64,000 bases of DNA from UBA7485 sp050945075 (GTDB taxonomy: Bacteria; Bacillota; Clostridia; Eubacteriales; Eubacteriaceae). Location of the stretch: NCBI GenBank assembly GCA_050945075.1, contig JBMNSG010000002.1, positions 12,335 to 76,334 of the forward strand, given 5' to 3'. The position numbers and the translations under genes were made by a program. Position 1 is the stretch's first letter. Every line of letters starts with the position of its first letter. Positions 1-8,772 of the stretch are shown piece after piece. The notes under the pieces are model-generated. The model ran no database searches. It worked only from the letters and a program-made list of their open reading frames with translations, and was not told the DNA's origin.

Positions 1-695
1 ACATTGGCCTGTTTACGGCGAAAGAAAGCTTTGCGTCAGATGTGTCGACACTGTTTAACGTCTTGTCCGGTTATTCGAAATACGAATTGTGGCGCAAGAT
101 CGAGGTGGCTCCGCACACGCTGCGGGAAGCCTTTATGCGGATGATCGACCGTGAAATTGAAAATACGAAAAATGGTGCGGAAGGGCTGATCATCGCCAAG
201 ATGAACGCGCTGATCGACGACCGTGTGGTACAGAAGCTGTATCAGGCTTCGCAGGCAGGCGTGAAGATTCAGCTCGTTGTCCGCGGGATGTGCTCGCTGA
301 TTCCGGGCATTGAAGGTATTTCAGATAATATCGAGGTCCATTCGATTGTCGGGGAATTCCTGGAACACAGCCGCATCTACTATTTCCTGAACGGGGGCGA
401 CGAGGAGGTCTATCTGGCCAGTGCTGACTGGATGCAGAGAAACCTGGACCGCCGGATTGAAACCATGTTCCCGGTCGAGGATCCGGACGTCAAAAAACGG
501 GTCCTGCATATTTTAGACACAGTGTGGCGTGATACAATAAAAACAAGAATTTTACTCAATGACGGCAGTTATGCCCGTGTCGATAAACGCGGGAAAGAAC
601 TGATCAGCTCTCAGGATCAGTTCAAGGAAGAAGCTACGGCTGCCTGGAATGCGGTAAGAAATAAAAAACCGGGCGAGCTGCCTTCGCCGCTCTGA
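1..695 (+). CDS. ppk: Polyphosphate kinase, C-terminal part (partial, 5' end outside window)
   Basis: The reading frame is open from base 3, upstream of the first internal GTG at 42, so this is the 3' end of a gene that begins before the window. About 230 residues of the phospholipase-D-like C-terminal region remain. The visible motif NLDRRIETMFPV matches the conserved end of bacterial PPK1, which reversibly makes polyphosphate from ATP. It lies 16 bp before a Ppx/GppA-type exopolyphosphatase in the same direction, the usual pairing of polyphosphate synthesis and breakdown. The catalytic histidines cannot be fully assessed because the N-terminal half is missing. Family call is strong; the missing part is not judged. 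Confidence 0.93.
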   Translation, partial: IGLFTAKESFASDVSTLFNVLSGYSKYELWRKIEVAPHTLREAFMRMIDREIENTKNGAEGLIIAKMNALIDDRVVQKLYQASQAGVKIQLVVRGMCSLIPGIEGISDNIEVHSIVGEFLEHSRIYYFLNGGDEEVYLASADWMQRNLDRRIETMFPVEDPDVKKRVLHILDTVWRDTIKTRILLNDGSYARVDKRGKELISSQDQFKEEATAAWNAVRNKKPGELPSPL

Positions 696-711
696 CCGGT
701 GCGGAGGATCT

Positions 712-2280
712 ATGGGCAGCAGTAAAATCGGCGTGATCGATATTGGCTCCAACAGCTTTCATATGCTCATTGGCGGCTATATCAATCAGATGTATTACCA
801 CATTACGGACGATGTCAAAATGAACGTCCGGCTCTGTGAAGGACTCAATGAAACCGGCGCCATCCGTCAGGACAGAATGGATTACGGGATCCAGACACTG
901 ATCATGTTTTCCAACATCTGCCGGACCGAAGGCCTGGACAAGGTGATCACGGTCGCAACGGAAGCAGTCAGGCGGGCACTCAACGGCAAGGAGTTCGTGC
1001 GTCGTGCGAAAGAAGAGGCGGGGATCGAGATTCAGGTCATTCCGGGAACCATGGAAGCAGAACTTGATTATCTCGGATGCGCCAATACACTGGAAATTGA
1101 CAACGCGCTGATGATGGACATCGGCGGGGGTTCTGCGGAATTTGTGCTGATTAAGAATCGCAAGAATATCGCTTCCATAAGCCTGCCGTTCGGGTCAATC
1201 AATCTGACAGAAAAATTTGATCTGGGCAGTAAGGTCACGGAAGACAAAATTCACGAGCTGCAGAAATATGTAAAGTCACAATATAAGGAAATTGATTTCT
1301 TCCAGGAAGCCAAAGGCCTGCCGGTTATCGGCGTGGGCGGAACCATCCGCAACGTCGCCCGGATTCACCGGCGCCTGATCGACTATCCGCTGGAAATTGC
1401 CCATAACTACAAAATGACACCCAGAGAGGTGGATTATGTGGTAAATCTGGTGGGGAGTCTGTCCGACAAGGAACGTCAGGGCTTTGACGGACTGTCCAAG
1501 GGGAGAACCGATATCTTTGTAGCACCGGCTAATGCACTGCGGATGCTCATTAAATATATTGATGCACCGGAACTCATTATCTCTGACTGCGGGCTGCGCG
1601 ACGGCCTGATTTACCGGTATTTCGGTTTCGGACCGGACAATCTGATCTTTGATATTTTCCAGAATTCACTGATCAATGTCATGCTCAACTATGAAGCGGA
1701 TATGTCGCATTCCTATCAGGTCCTGAATATTGTCATGAAACTCTATCATGAACTAAAGCAGTATCTGACAGTACTGCCGGAGACGGAGAAGGTGATTATC
1801 ACCAGCTGTATGCTCCACGACATCGGAACCAAGATTGCCTATCGCAATCATCATGAGCATTCGTTCTACCTGATTCTTAATTCGGGACTGGAAGGGATCA
1901 GCCAGAAGGAATTGCTGCTTTCGGCATTTATTGCCCTGTATCACCGGACCAACAAGAAAATCCGCATCGACAAGGCTTACGAATTGCTGCTCAACAGTGA
2001 AGACAAGGTTGTTATCGATGAAATTTCACTGTTCCTCCAGATTGCGGAAAATCTGGATATGTCCATGGACGGAGCGGTTAAGGATATCCGGATTTCGGTC
2101 ACGGATGATCGGGTGACCCTGCATGCGATTTCCGTCAATCATACGGTTTTCACAGAACAGATTATGGAAGACTGCGCGAAGAAATTCAGAAGAATTTTCG
2201 GCCGTGAGCTTTATGTGCTCAATACGGTTGTCAGCGTTGATGATATTCAGGACGTTCTGGCTCAGGAAAATCCGTTTTAG
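712..2280 (+). CDS. ppx: Exopolyphosphatase / guanosine pentaphosphatase (Ppx/GppA) with C-terminal HD domain
   Basis: A 522-residue protein of the ASKHA phosphatase fold. The N-terminal phosphate loop GVIDIGSNSFHMLI sits near residues 7-20 and the second loop MMDIGGGSAEF near 141. A C-terminal HD-type domain carries LHDIG near residue 369. The length fits the long two-domain Ppx/GppA proteins. It should hydrolyse terminal phosphates of polyphosphate or pppGpp in the cytoplasm. The start ATG has GGAGG seven bases upstream. It follows ppk by 16 bp and is probably co-transcribed with it. Whether polyphosphate or pppGpp is the main substrate cannot be told from sequence alone. Confidence 0.92.
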   Translation: MGSSKIGVIDIGSNSFHMLIGGYINQMYYHITDDVKMNVRLCEGLNETGAIRQDRMDYGIQTLIMFSNICRTEGLDKVITVATEAVRRALNGKEFVRRAKEEAGIEIQVIPGTMEAELDYLGCANTLEIDNALMMDIGGGSAEFVLIKNRKNIASISLPFGSINLTEKFDLGSKVTEDKIHELQKYVKSQYKEIDFFQEAKGLPVIGVGGTIRNVARIHRRLIDYPLEIAHNYKMTPREVDYVVNLVGSLSDKERQGFDGLSKGRTDIFVAPANALRMLIKYIDAPELIISDCGLRDGLIYRYFGFGPDNLIFDIFQNSLINVMLNYEADMSHSYQVLNIVMKLYHELKQYLTVLPETEKVIITSCMLHDIGTKIAYRNHHEHSFYLILNSGLEGISQKELLLSAFIALYHRTNKKIRIDKAYELLLNSEDKVVIDEISLFLQIAENLDMSMDGAVKDIRISVTDDRVTLHAISVNHTVFTEQIMEDCAKKFRRIFGRELYVLNTVVSVDDIQDVLAQENPF

Positions 2281-2446
2281 AACAGTCCATACAGCCAAAT
2301 CCAGCGATGGAAAATGGATTCAGGTGGAGAGGCTGCGGACTAACGGACGGCGGTAGAGAAAAGCATGAAACAGAAGCCGTAAAATCCGTGAAACAGAGAC
2401 AAAAACAACACGAAAAAAATGTTTGATAAAAATCTATCATTCTCTC

Positions 2447-2475
2447 TTGACACTTGTGTATACAGGCTGTAAAAT
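2447..2475 (+). promoter_or_regulatory. Consensus sigma-A promoter in the ppx-xth gap
   Basis: TTGACA at 2447-2452, a 17-bp spacer and TAAAAT at 2470-2475. This is a near-perfect housekeeping promoter pointing right, yet no plus-strand protein gene follows before the convergent exonuclease gene. It appears to drive only a short transcript that ends at the hairpin at 2520-2551. Confidence 0.75.
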
Positions 2476-2479
2476 GAAG

Positions 2480-2568
2480 GTGTTCGGAAAGAATGGAAAC
2501 AGAAATTAAAGAATGAGAGGCCGGAGATCTTAATAGAATAGAGACTCCGGCTCTTTGTGTTTATTTTT
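2480..2568 (+). ncRNA. Candidate small RNA (about 85 nt)
   Basis: The 314-bp interval 2281-2594 has no convincing protein gene. It contains a consensus promoter (2447-2475) followed about 45 bp later by a GC-rich hairpin and a T-rich stretch, which together define a short transcript. Only trivial ORFs occur inside (for example METEIKE from 2494). No known RNA family was recognised. An alternative is that the hairpin is merely the shared terminator of ppx and xth, and the promoter is fortuitous. Confidence 0.4.
2520..2567 (+). terminator. Rho-independent terminator, probably bidirectional
   Basis: GCCGGAG at 2520-2526 pairs with CTCCGGC at 2545-2551 and is followed by a T-rich tract. The upstream side is A-rich, so it can also serve the minus-strand xth gene that ends at 2595. 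Confidence 0.6.
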
Positions 2569-2594
2569 GGAAATATCTGAAAACAGAAGGTTTG

Positions 2595-3386
2595 TTACCG
2601 GATTTCGGAAAGCTTCAGGTCCAGCATAACCGGGCAGTGATCGCTTCCCTGGACATCGTCCAGAACAGCAGCTTCCTGGAGAGCGGGAACCAGACTTTCT
2701 GATATGAAGAAATAGTCAATACGCCATCCCGCGTTGGTGGAACGGGCATTGAAGCGGTAACTCCACCAGGAGTACCGGACTTCATCCGGGTGCAGGTTTC
2801 GGAAGGTATCGATAAAGCCTGCGGCCAGGAAACGATCCAGGAACCGGCGTTCTTCGGGAAGAAAACCTGAATGCTTTTCATTGGTTTTCGGGTTTTTCAG
2901 ATCAATCGGCTGGTGAGCGATATTTACGTCCCCGCAGACGATAATGTTGCGTCCCTCATTTTTGAGATCGGTCAGTTCGTCTTTGAGGACCTCGTTAAAG
3001 GAATTCTTGTAATTCCTGCGGTCTTCGCCGCTGCCGCCGTTTGGAAAATAAACATTGAACAGGATAAAATCCGTGGTGTCGACCCGCGTCACCCGGCCTT
3101 CGTCATTCCAGCGGCTGTCTGCCAGTCCGCAGGAAACAGAAGCACCTGCCAGTTCCGGCGAGTCGTTTTTCAGATAGACTGCCGTTCCGGAATAGCCCTT
3201 GCGCTGGGCCGAGCAGACGGTCAGTGTATAGCCGGGGATCTGTGTAAGATCTTCGCCAAGCTGTCCATGTTCCGCTTTGACTTCCTGGATACAGACAATG
3301 TCCGCATCCGTGCTCAGAAGCCAGTCGGCAAAGCCCTTCTTGGCAGCAGCCCTGAGGCCGTTCACATTCCAGGAGTATATTTTCAT
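2595..3386 (-). CDS. xth: Exodeoxyribonuclease III (AP endonuclease)
   Basis: A 263-residue EEP-fold nuclease, full length for the family. Visible catalytic motifs are SWNVNGLR at residues 5-12, CIQEVK with E35, CGDVNIAH in the middle, and GSDHCPVML at the C-terminus with the catalytic Asp-His pair. It cleaves DNA 5' to abasic sites and removes 3' blocks during base-excision repair. It is transcribed alone, convergent with ppx and divergent from the butyrate operon. ExoA is the common name in Bacillota; the symbol xth is used in the family sense. Confidence 0.95.
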   Translation of the reverse strand: MKIYSWNVNGLRAAAKKGFADWLLSTDADIVCIQEVKAEHGQLGEDLTQIPGYTLTVCSAQRKGYSGTAVYLKNDSPELAGASVSCGLADSRWNDEGRVTRVDTTDFILFNVYFPNGGSGEDRRNYKNSFNEVLKDELTDLKNEGRNIIVCGDVNIAHQPIDLKNPKTNEKHSGFLPEERRFLDRFLAAGFIDTFRNLHPDEVRYSWWSYRFNARSTNAGWRIDYFFISESLVPALQEAAVLDDVQGSDHCPVMLDLKLSEIR

Positions 3387-3793
3387 AAAATCACCGCTTT
3401 CTGAATGAATGTTGTAAAATAACCGTAACAGCAGAGAGAATCAGTTTTCAGATACCATCTGAATGTGTATTTAAACTCCGGCGGTTATTGTAACCAGTAG
3501 AATAATCGAAGGGTTTTCGATCACACTATGTATTGTATCCTTTGATTGCTTCTGATTGCTGTAAAAGTTGTATTGGGTAAAAGACAAAAAATGTCAAGGT
3601 AATTAACTCTGTACTACGAAAAGATATTGGATAATTTGTCTATCCGCTTGAACTGATATGGACAATGTGATAGGCTTGTTATAGATTTAACAGAATAGAT
3701 GATGGGTATTTATCCTTTAATACGCATCAGATACACTTCGGTCTGCAAACGATATGGAAAATGCATTCGTGCAAATTTTAGGAGGTTTCAAAG
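3387..3793. other. Long intergenic region between xth and thlA
   Basis: No gene was found in these 407 bases. The stretch is AT-richer than the flanking genes and must hold the divergent promoters of xth and thlA. I see no promoter with two good hexamers. The clearest element is the Rex-like palindrome at 3676-3693. A strong ribosome site, AGGAGG at 3781-3786, precedes the thlA ATG. The distance from the Rex-like site to thlA (about 100 bp) implies a leader of some length. Confidence 0.6.
3676..3693. promoter_or_regulatory. Candidate Rex (redox repressor) operator
   Basis: The 18-mer TTGTTATAGATTTAACAG matches 12 of the 14 fixed positions of the clostridial Rex consensus TTGTTAANNNNTTAACAA. 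In Clostridium, Rex senses NADH/NAD+ and represses thl/crt butyrate genes, so the location about 100 bp before thlA is what one would expect. No rex gene is in the window, so the regulator is inferred. Confidence 0.65.
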
Positions 3794-5002
3794 ATGGCTA
3801 AAGAAGTAGTGTTATTAGGCGCAGTCCGCACACCTGTCGGAAAGTTTGGCGGCGGATTGTCCACAACGTCCGCAGTTAAACTGGGAACAATCGCAGTCAA
3901 GGAAGCTATGAATCGTGCCGGAGTCAAACCGGAAGATATCGACGAAGTTATCCTCGGCAACGTTCTTCAGGCAGGACAGGGACAGAGCCCGGCCCGTCAG
4001 ATTGCTGTCAATGCAGGAATTCCGGTAGAAGTTCCGGCAATGACCATTAACAATCTCTGTGGTTCAGGTCTTAAATCCGTTAACCTTGCATACAACCTGA
4101 TTCAGGCTGGTGATGTAGACTGCGTACTCTGTGGTGGTACTGAAAACATGTCCATGGCACCGTACCTGGTACCGAATGCCCGTTACGGCTACAGAATGAA
4201 CAACGGCGTTCTGGTTGACTCCATGATCAAAGATGCACTGACCGATGCGTTCGGCAACATCCACATGGGCGTAACAGCAGAAAATGTTGCTAAGAAATAC
4301 GGGATTACCCGCGAAGAACAGGATGAATTTGCAGCTCGCAGCCAGCAGAAAGCCAGCAAGGCTATTGCAGACGGCAAGTTCAAGGAAGAAATCGTTCCTG
4401 TAGAAGTTGTTTCACGTAAAAAGACAGTTGTCGTCGACACAGATGAAGGTCCGAGAGAAAACGTAACTGCTGAAAGTATTTCCAAACTCAAACCCTGCTT
4501 CATCACAGACGGAACAGGTACCGTTACAGCTGCAAATGCTTCCGGTATCAATGACGGCGCTGCTGCCATCATCGTTATGAGCAGAGAAAAAGCCGAAGAA
4601 CTCGGAATTGCACCGGAAAAGATCCAGGCAGTTTATGTATCTGGCGCATCTGCAGGCGTTCCGCCGGAAATCATGGGAACAGGCCCGATCCCGGCATCCA
4701 GAAAAGCTATGAAGAGAGCAGACCTGACCATCGATGATATCGGTCTGGTAGAAGCTAACGAAGCTTTCGCAGCTCAGTCTATCGCAGTTGTCCGCGATCT
4801 GAATATCCCGGCTGACAAGGTTAACGTAAACGGTGGTGCTATCGCACTCGGACATCCGGTAGGATGCTCTGGCGCACGTATCCTGGTTACTCTGATCCAC
4901 GAAATGCTCAGAGACGACGTCAAGTACGGTCTGGCTACACTGTGTGTAGGCGGCGGCATGGGCGTTGCAACCATTATCGAAAATCCGAAATTCGTTAAAT
5001 AA
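3794..5002 (+). CDS. thlA: Acetyl-CoA C-acetyltransferase (thiolase)
   Basis: A 402-residue biosynthetic thiolase that condenses two acetyl-CoA to acetoacetyl-CoA, the first step to butyrate. The acylated cysteine is C89 in NNLCGSG, the base histidine H354 is in ALGHPVGCSGAR and the second active cysteine C384 is in LCVGGGMG. The length is standard. The start has a perfect AGGAGG site. It heads a same-strand block with crt 26 bp downstream and the rest of the pathway behind it. The 3' half shows the codon pattern of a highly expressed gene. A candidate Rex operator upstream suggests redox control. Confidence 0.97.
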   Translation: MAKEVVLLGAVRTPVGKFGGGLSTTSAVKLGTIAVKEAMNRAGVKPEDIDEVILGNVLQAGQGQSPARQIAVNAGIPVEVPAMTINNLCGSGLKSVNLAYNLIQAGDVDCVLCGGTENMSMAPYLVPNARYGYRMNNGVLVDSMIKDALTDAFGNIHMGVTAENVAKKYGITREEQDEFAARSQQKASKAIADGKFKEEIVPVEVVSRKKTVVVDTDEGPRENVTAESISKLKPCFITDGTGTVTAANASGINDGAAAIIVMSREKAEELGIAPEKIQAVYVSGASAGVPPEIMGTGPIPASRKAMKRADLTIDDIGLVEANEAFAAQSIAVVRDLNIPADKVNVNGGAIALGHPVGCSGARILVTLIHEMLRDDVKYGLATLCVGGGMGVATIIENPKFVK

Positions 5003-5028
5003 GCAGTTTATTCCATACAGGAGCAGAA

Positions 5029-5805
5029 ATGAGCTTCGTTAATTACGAACAGGACGGTGCAGTGGCCGTTCTTACCATCAATCGTGAAAAAGCGCTGAAC
5101 GCACTGAATTCACAGGTCCTCGACGATCTCGATACCGCCATTAACGACATCGATATGAATACAGTCAGATGTCTGATCATCACCGGTGCAGGACAGAAAT
5201 CCTTTGTTGCTGGAGCGGATATTGGCGAAATGTCCAAGCTTACCAAAAAAGAAGCAGAATTCTTTGGCAAGAAGGGAAATGCGGTCTTCAGAAAGATCGA
5301 AACTCTGCCTATTCCGGTTATTGCAGCAGTAAACGGCTTTGCCCTGGGCGGCGGCTGTGAAATTTCCATGGCCTGTGACATTCGTCTGGCTTCGGAAAAT
5401 GCATTATTCGGACAGCCGGAAGCTGGTCTGGGTATCACACCCGGATTTGGCGGAACCCAGAGACTGGCCCGTCTGATTCCGGTCGGACTTGCCAAGCAGA
5501 TGATCTATGCCTGCACCAATATCAAGGCGCAGCAGGCAAAGGAATGTGGTCTGGTCAATGAAGTCTATGCAGCAGATGAACTGATGCCGGCAGCGAAGAA
5601 GCTGGCCGGAAAGATCGCCGGCAACGCGCCGATCGCCGTCAGAAACTGCAAGGCTGCGATCAATGAAGGTCTTGATATGACCATGGATAATGCGATCAAT
5701 CTGGAATCCGAATATTTCGGAAACTGCTTTGAATCAGCAGATCAGCAGGAAGGCATGGATGCATTCCTGAACAAGAGAAAACACGAACCCTTCCAGAACA
5801 AGTAA
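5029..5805 (+). CDS. crt: 3-hydroxybutyryl-CoA dehydratase (crotonase)
   Basis: A 258-residue enoyl-CoA hydratase/isomerase-family protein. The oxyanion-hole segment SFVAGADIGEM, and the two catalytic glutamates E111 (GGGCEISMACD) and E131 (GQPEAGLGITPG), have the spacing of 20 seen in true hydratases. It dehydrates (S)-3-hydroxybutyryl-CoA to crotonyl-CoA. GGAG precedes the ATG. The gene follows thlA by 26 bp and is followed by a 115-bp gap with a hairpin before hbd. Context makes the short-chain crotonase assignment secure. Confidence 0.96.
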   Translation: MSFVNYEQDGAVAVLTINREKALNALNSQVLDDLDTAINDIDMNTVRCLIITGAGQKSFVAGADIGEMSKLTKKEAEFFGKKGNAVFRKIETLPIPVIAAVNGFALGGGCEISMACDIRLASENALFGQPEAGLGITPGFGGTQRLARLIPVGLAKQMIYACTNIKAQQAKECGLVNEVYAADELMPAAKKLAGKIAGNAPIAVRNCKAAINEGLDMTMDNAINLESEYFGNCFESADQQEGMDAFLNKRKHEPFQNK

Positions 5806-5843
5806 GGATTTGGTATAATGGGCCGCTTATAGCGGCACACAGG

Positions 5844-5867
5844 AAAACTGACAGCAATGTCAGTTTT
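5844..5867 (+). terminator. Hairpin with T-rich 3' arm in the crt-hbd gap (possible partial terminator)
   Basis: AAAACTGAC at 5844-5852 pairs perfectly with GTCAGTTTT at 5859-5867 across a 6-nt loop. A second small hairpin (GCCGC/GCGGC) lies just upstream at 5822-5836. Because the pathway continues downstream, this is either a partial terminator, a processing site, or an mRNA stabiliser that sets different levels for thlA-crt and hbd-bcd-etf. Confidence 0.45.
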
Positions 5868-5920
5868 TCCTGACGTTTGAAATCTCACAGATTTAATCTT
5901 ATATAACTAAGGAGACAATC

Positions 5921-6760
5921 ATGAAGGTTGGCGTTGTTGGCGCAGGCACAATGGGAAGCGGTATTGCTCAGACATTCGCAGTCAAAGACGGATACGATGT
6001 TGTTCTGACTGATATCAAACAGGAATGGGCAGATGGCGGAAAAGCAAAGATCCAGAAGGGTCTCGATCGTCAGGTTAAAAAAGGCAAGATGACTCAGGAA
6101 CAGGAAGATGCAACCCTGAACAAGATCACAACCGGCCTCAAAGAAGACCTGAAGGACTGCGATCTGATCATCGAAGCAGCTCTTGAAAACATGGAAGCAA
6201 AGAAAGATCTGTTCAAGGATCTTGATGAAATTGTCAAGAAGGATGCTACTTTTGCATCGAACACATCTTCACTGTCTATCACTGAAATCGGCAAGGGTCT
6301 GTCCCGTCCGGTTATCGGCATGCACTTCTTCAACCCGGTTCCGGTTATGAAACTGGTCGAAGTTATCGCAGGCTACAATACACCGCAGGCAACTGTGGAT
6401 CAGATTACTGAAATTGCCAAAGATATCGGAAAGACACCGGTACAGGTTGATGAAGCTCCTGGCTTTGTCGTAAACCGTATTCTGGTTCCGTACATCAACG
6501 AAGGTATCGTTGTTCTGTCTGAAGGAACAGCCAGCGCAGCCGATATCGATACAGCTATGAAACTGGGCGCCAATCACCCGATGGGACCGCTGGAACTCGG
6601 CGATCTGATCGGCCTGGATGTTGTGCTGGCTATCATGGAAGTACTCCAGTCTGAAACTGGTCAGGATAAGTATGCTCCGTCACCGTTACTGAGGAAAATG
6701 GTGAGAGCGGGCGCACTTGGCCGCAAGACAGGCAAAGGCTTCTACGATTACTCTAAGTAA
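5921..6760 (+). CDS. hbd: 3-hydroxybutyryl-CoA dehydrogenase
   Basis: A 279-residue NAD(P)-dependent 3-hydroxyacyl-CoA dehydrogenase. The Rossmann loop GAGTMGSGIAQ is at residues 7-17, the catalytic SNTSS segment near 113, and the catalytic histidine H135 is in GMHFFNPVPVMKLVEV. It reduces acetoacetyl-CoA to 3-hydroxybutyryl-CoA. AAGGAG precedes the ATG. The gene lies between crt and bcd, 48 bp before bcd. Length and motifs are those of clostridial Hbd. Confidence 0.96.
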   Translation: MKVGVVGAGTMGSGIAQTFAVKDGYDVVLTDIKQEWADGGKAKIQKGLDRQVKKGKMTQEQEDATLNKITTGLKEDLKDCDLIIEAALENMEAKKDLFKDLDEIVKKDATFASNTSSLSITEIGKGLSRPVIGMHFFNPVPVMKLVEVIAGYNTPQATVDQITEIAKDIGKTPVQVDEAPGFVVNRILVPYINEGIVVLSEGTASAADIDTAMKLGANHPMGPLELGDLIGLDVVLAIMEVLQSETGQDKYAPSPLLRKMVRAGALGRKTGKGFYDYSK

Positions 6761-6808
6761 TCCACGATAATTTTCACTAAACTGTTTATATAATATCAGG
6801 AGGAAAGT

Positions 6809-7954
6809 ATGGACTTCACACTCGGTAAAGAGTATGAAATGCTGCGTCAGCTCTACAGAGATTTCGCAGAAAAAGAAGTAAAACCAATCGCTTCAGAAGT
6901 AGACGAAGAAGAACGTTTCCCGAAAGAAACGGTCGAAAAAATGAAAAATAACGGATTCCTCGGAATTCCGTTCCCGGTTGAACTGGGCGGACAGGGCGGC
7001 GACACGCTGGCTTATGTCCTGCTGGTCGAAGAACTCTCCAGAGTCTGCGCTACAACCGGCGTTATCGTATCTGCTCACACATCACTCGGTGCGGAACCGA
7101 TCCGTAAATGGGGTACACCGGAACAGAAGGAAAAATATCTGATTCCGATGGTCAAGGGCGAAAAGCTCGGCGCTTTCGGTCTTACTGAACCGAATGCCGG
7201 TACAGATGCTTCCGGTCAGCAGACCAAGGCTGTTTTCGACAAAGAAACCAACGAATGGATCCTCAACGGTTCCAAGATCTTCATCACCAACGGCGGCCAG
7301 GCTGATGTCTACATCATTTTTGCAATGACAGACAAGAGCAAGGGAAACAGAGGTATTTCCGCATTTATCGTAGACGCGGGACTTCCGGGCTTCTCAATCG
7401 GCACCAAGGAAAAGAAGATGGGTATCCGCGGTTCTTCAACAACAGAACTGGTATTCGAAGATGTACATCTGCCGGCAGAAAATCTGCTTGGTAAAGAAGG
7501 CAAGGGCTTCAATATCGCCATGACCACCCTCGACGGCGGCCGTATCGGTATCGCAGCTCAGGCTCTCGGTATCGCAGAAGGTGCTCTTCAGGAAACTATC
7601 GACTACGTCAAGGAACGTAAACAGTTCGGACGTTCGATTGCAAAATTCCAGAATACCCAGTTCAAAATCGCGGATATGTATACCCGCATCGAAGCTGCCC
7701 GTGCTCTCGTTTACAAGGCTGCGATCGCCAAGGATACTCAGAAGGTATTCAGCTTTGAAGCAGCTCAGGCTAAGCTCTTTGCTGCCGAAACAGCGATGGC
7801 TGTTACGACAGAATGTGTACAGCTCTTCGGTGGTTATGGTTATACCAGAGACTATCCGGTAGAACGTATGATGAGAGATGCGAAGATCACTGAAATCTAC
7901 GAAGGTACCAGCGAAGTACAGCGTATGGTTATTTCAGGACGGCTCTTCAAATAA
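6809..7954 (+). CDS. bcd: Butyryl-CoA dehydrogenase
   Basis: A 381-residue acyl-CoA dehydrogenase with the FAD-binding segments FGLTEPNAGTDASG and GSKIFITNGGQADVY and the catalytic glutamate E365 in EIYEGTSEVQR. With the EtfAB pair directly downstream (16 bp to etfB), it should form the flavin-based bifurcating Bcd-Etf complex that reduces crotonyl-CoA to butyryl-CoA with NADH and concomitantly reduces ferredoxin. This is established for clostridial homologues and inferred here. AGGAGG precedes the ATG. Confidence 0.95.
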   Translation: MDFTLGKEYEMLRQLYRDFAEKEVKPIASEVDEEERFPKETVEKMKNNGFLGIPFPVELGGQGGDTLAYVLLVEELSRVCATTGVIVSAHTSLGAEPIRKWGTPEQKEKYLIPMVKGEKLGAFGLTEPNAGTDASGQQTKAVFDKETNEWILNGSKIFITNGGQADVYIIFAMTDKSKGNRGISAFIVDAGLPGFSIGTKEKKMGIRGSSTTELVFEDVHLPAENLLGKEGKGFNIAMTTLDGGRIGIAAQALGIAEGALQETIDYVKERKQFGRSIAKFQNTQFKIADMYTRIEAARALVYKAAIAKDTQKVFSFEAAQAKLFAAETAMAVTTECVQLFGGYGYTRDYPVERMMRDAKITEIYEGTSEVQRMVISGRLFK

Positions 7955-7970
7955 GGGAGGACAGTTTTAA

Positions 7971-8759
7971 GTGAAAATAGTTGTTTGTGTAAAACAGGTT
8001 CCGGATACGAATGAAGTAAAGCTGGACCCGAAAACAGGTACACTGATTCGTGAAGGCGTTCCGTCTATCATGAATCCTGACGATAAAGCCGGTCTTGAAG
8101 CTGCTCTGCAGATCAAAGACAACAATGAAGGTGTCGAAATTGTCGTACTGACAATGGGACCACCGCAGGCTGACGAAGTTCTCCGTGAAGCACTGGCAAT
8201 GGGCGCTGACGAAGGCATTCTGCTCACCGACAGAAAGTTCGGCGGAGCGGATACATGGGCTACATCCTCAACGATCGCAGCTGCGATCGAAGCGATTCCG
8301 GGCTGGGATCTGATCATCACCGGCCGTCAGGCTATCGATGGCGATACCGCACAGGTTGGTCCGCAGATTGCCGAACATCTCGGAATCCCGAATGTTTCCT
8401 ATGCTGAAGATATCAAGCTCGAAGGCGACTATGTTGTCGTCAAGAGACAGTATGAAGACCGTTATCAGATGGTCAAAGTCAAGATGCCGTGCCTGATCAC
8501 CGCACTTGGCGAAATGAATACGCCGAGATATATGACTCCGGGTGGAGTCCTCAATGCTTACAGAAACGGCAACGTCCAGGTATGGGGCCGCGATGACATT
8601 ACTATCGACGATTCGAATATCGGACTGAGTGGTTCCCCGACCAGAGTTTTCAAGTCTTTCCCGAAATCTCTGAAAGAACCAGGAACCATTTTCGAACTCG
8701 ATCCTCAGGAATCGGCAGAAAAAATTGTCGAAAAACTGCAGGAAAAATTCATCATATAG
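7971..8759 (+). CDS. etfB: Electron transfer flavoprotein beta subunit
   Basis: A 262-residue EtfB starting with GTG at 7971, chosen because GGGAGGA lies upstream and the N-terminus MKIVVCVKQVPDTNEVKLD is the conserved EtfB start. The motif AREALAMGADEGILLTD-like region (residues near 70-85) and the signature segment around TGRQAIDGDTAQVGPQ are present. It binds a nucleotide/flavin and pairs with EtfA. It is embedded between bcd and etfA with 13-16 bp gaps, as in butyrate operons where Etf bifurcates electrons. Confidence 0.95.
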   Translation: MKIVVCVKQVPDTNEVKLDPKTGTLIREGVPSIMNPDDKAGLEAALQIKDNNEGVEIVVLTMGPPQADEVLREALAMGADEGILLTDRKFGGADTWATSSTIAAAIEAIPGWDLIITGRQAIDGDTAQVGPQIAEHLGIPNVSYAEDIKLEGDYVVVKRQYEDRYQMVKVKMPCLITALGEMNTPRYMTPGGVLNAYRNGNVQVWGRDDITIDDSNIGLSGSPTRVFKSFPKSLKEPGTIFELDPQESAEKIVEKLQEKFII

Positions 8760-8772
8760 GAGCATTGTGTAA

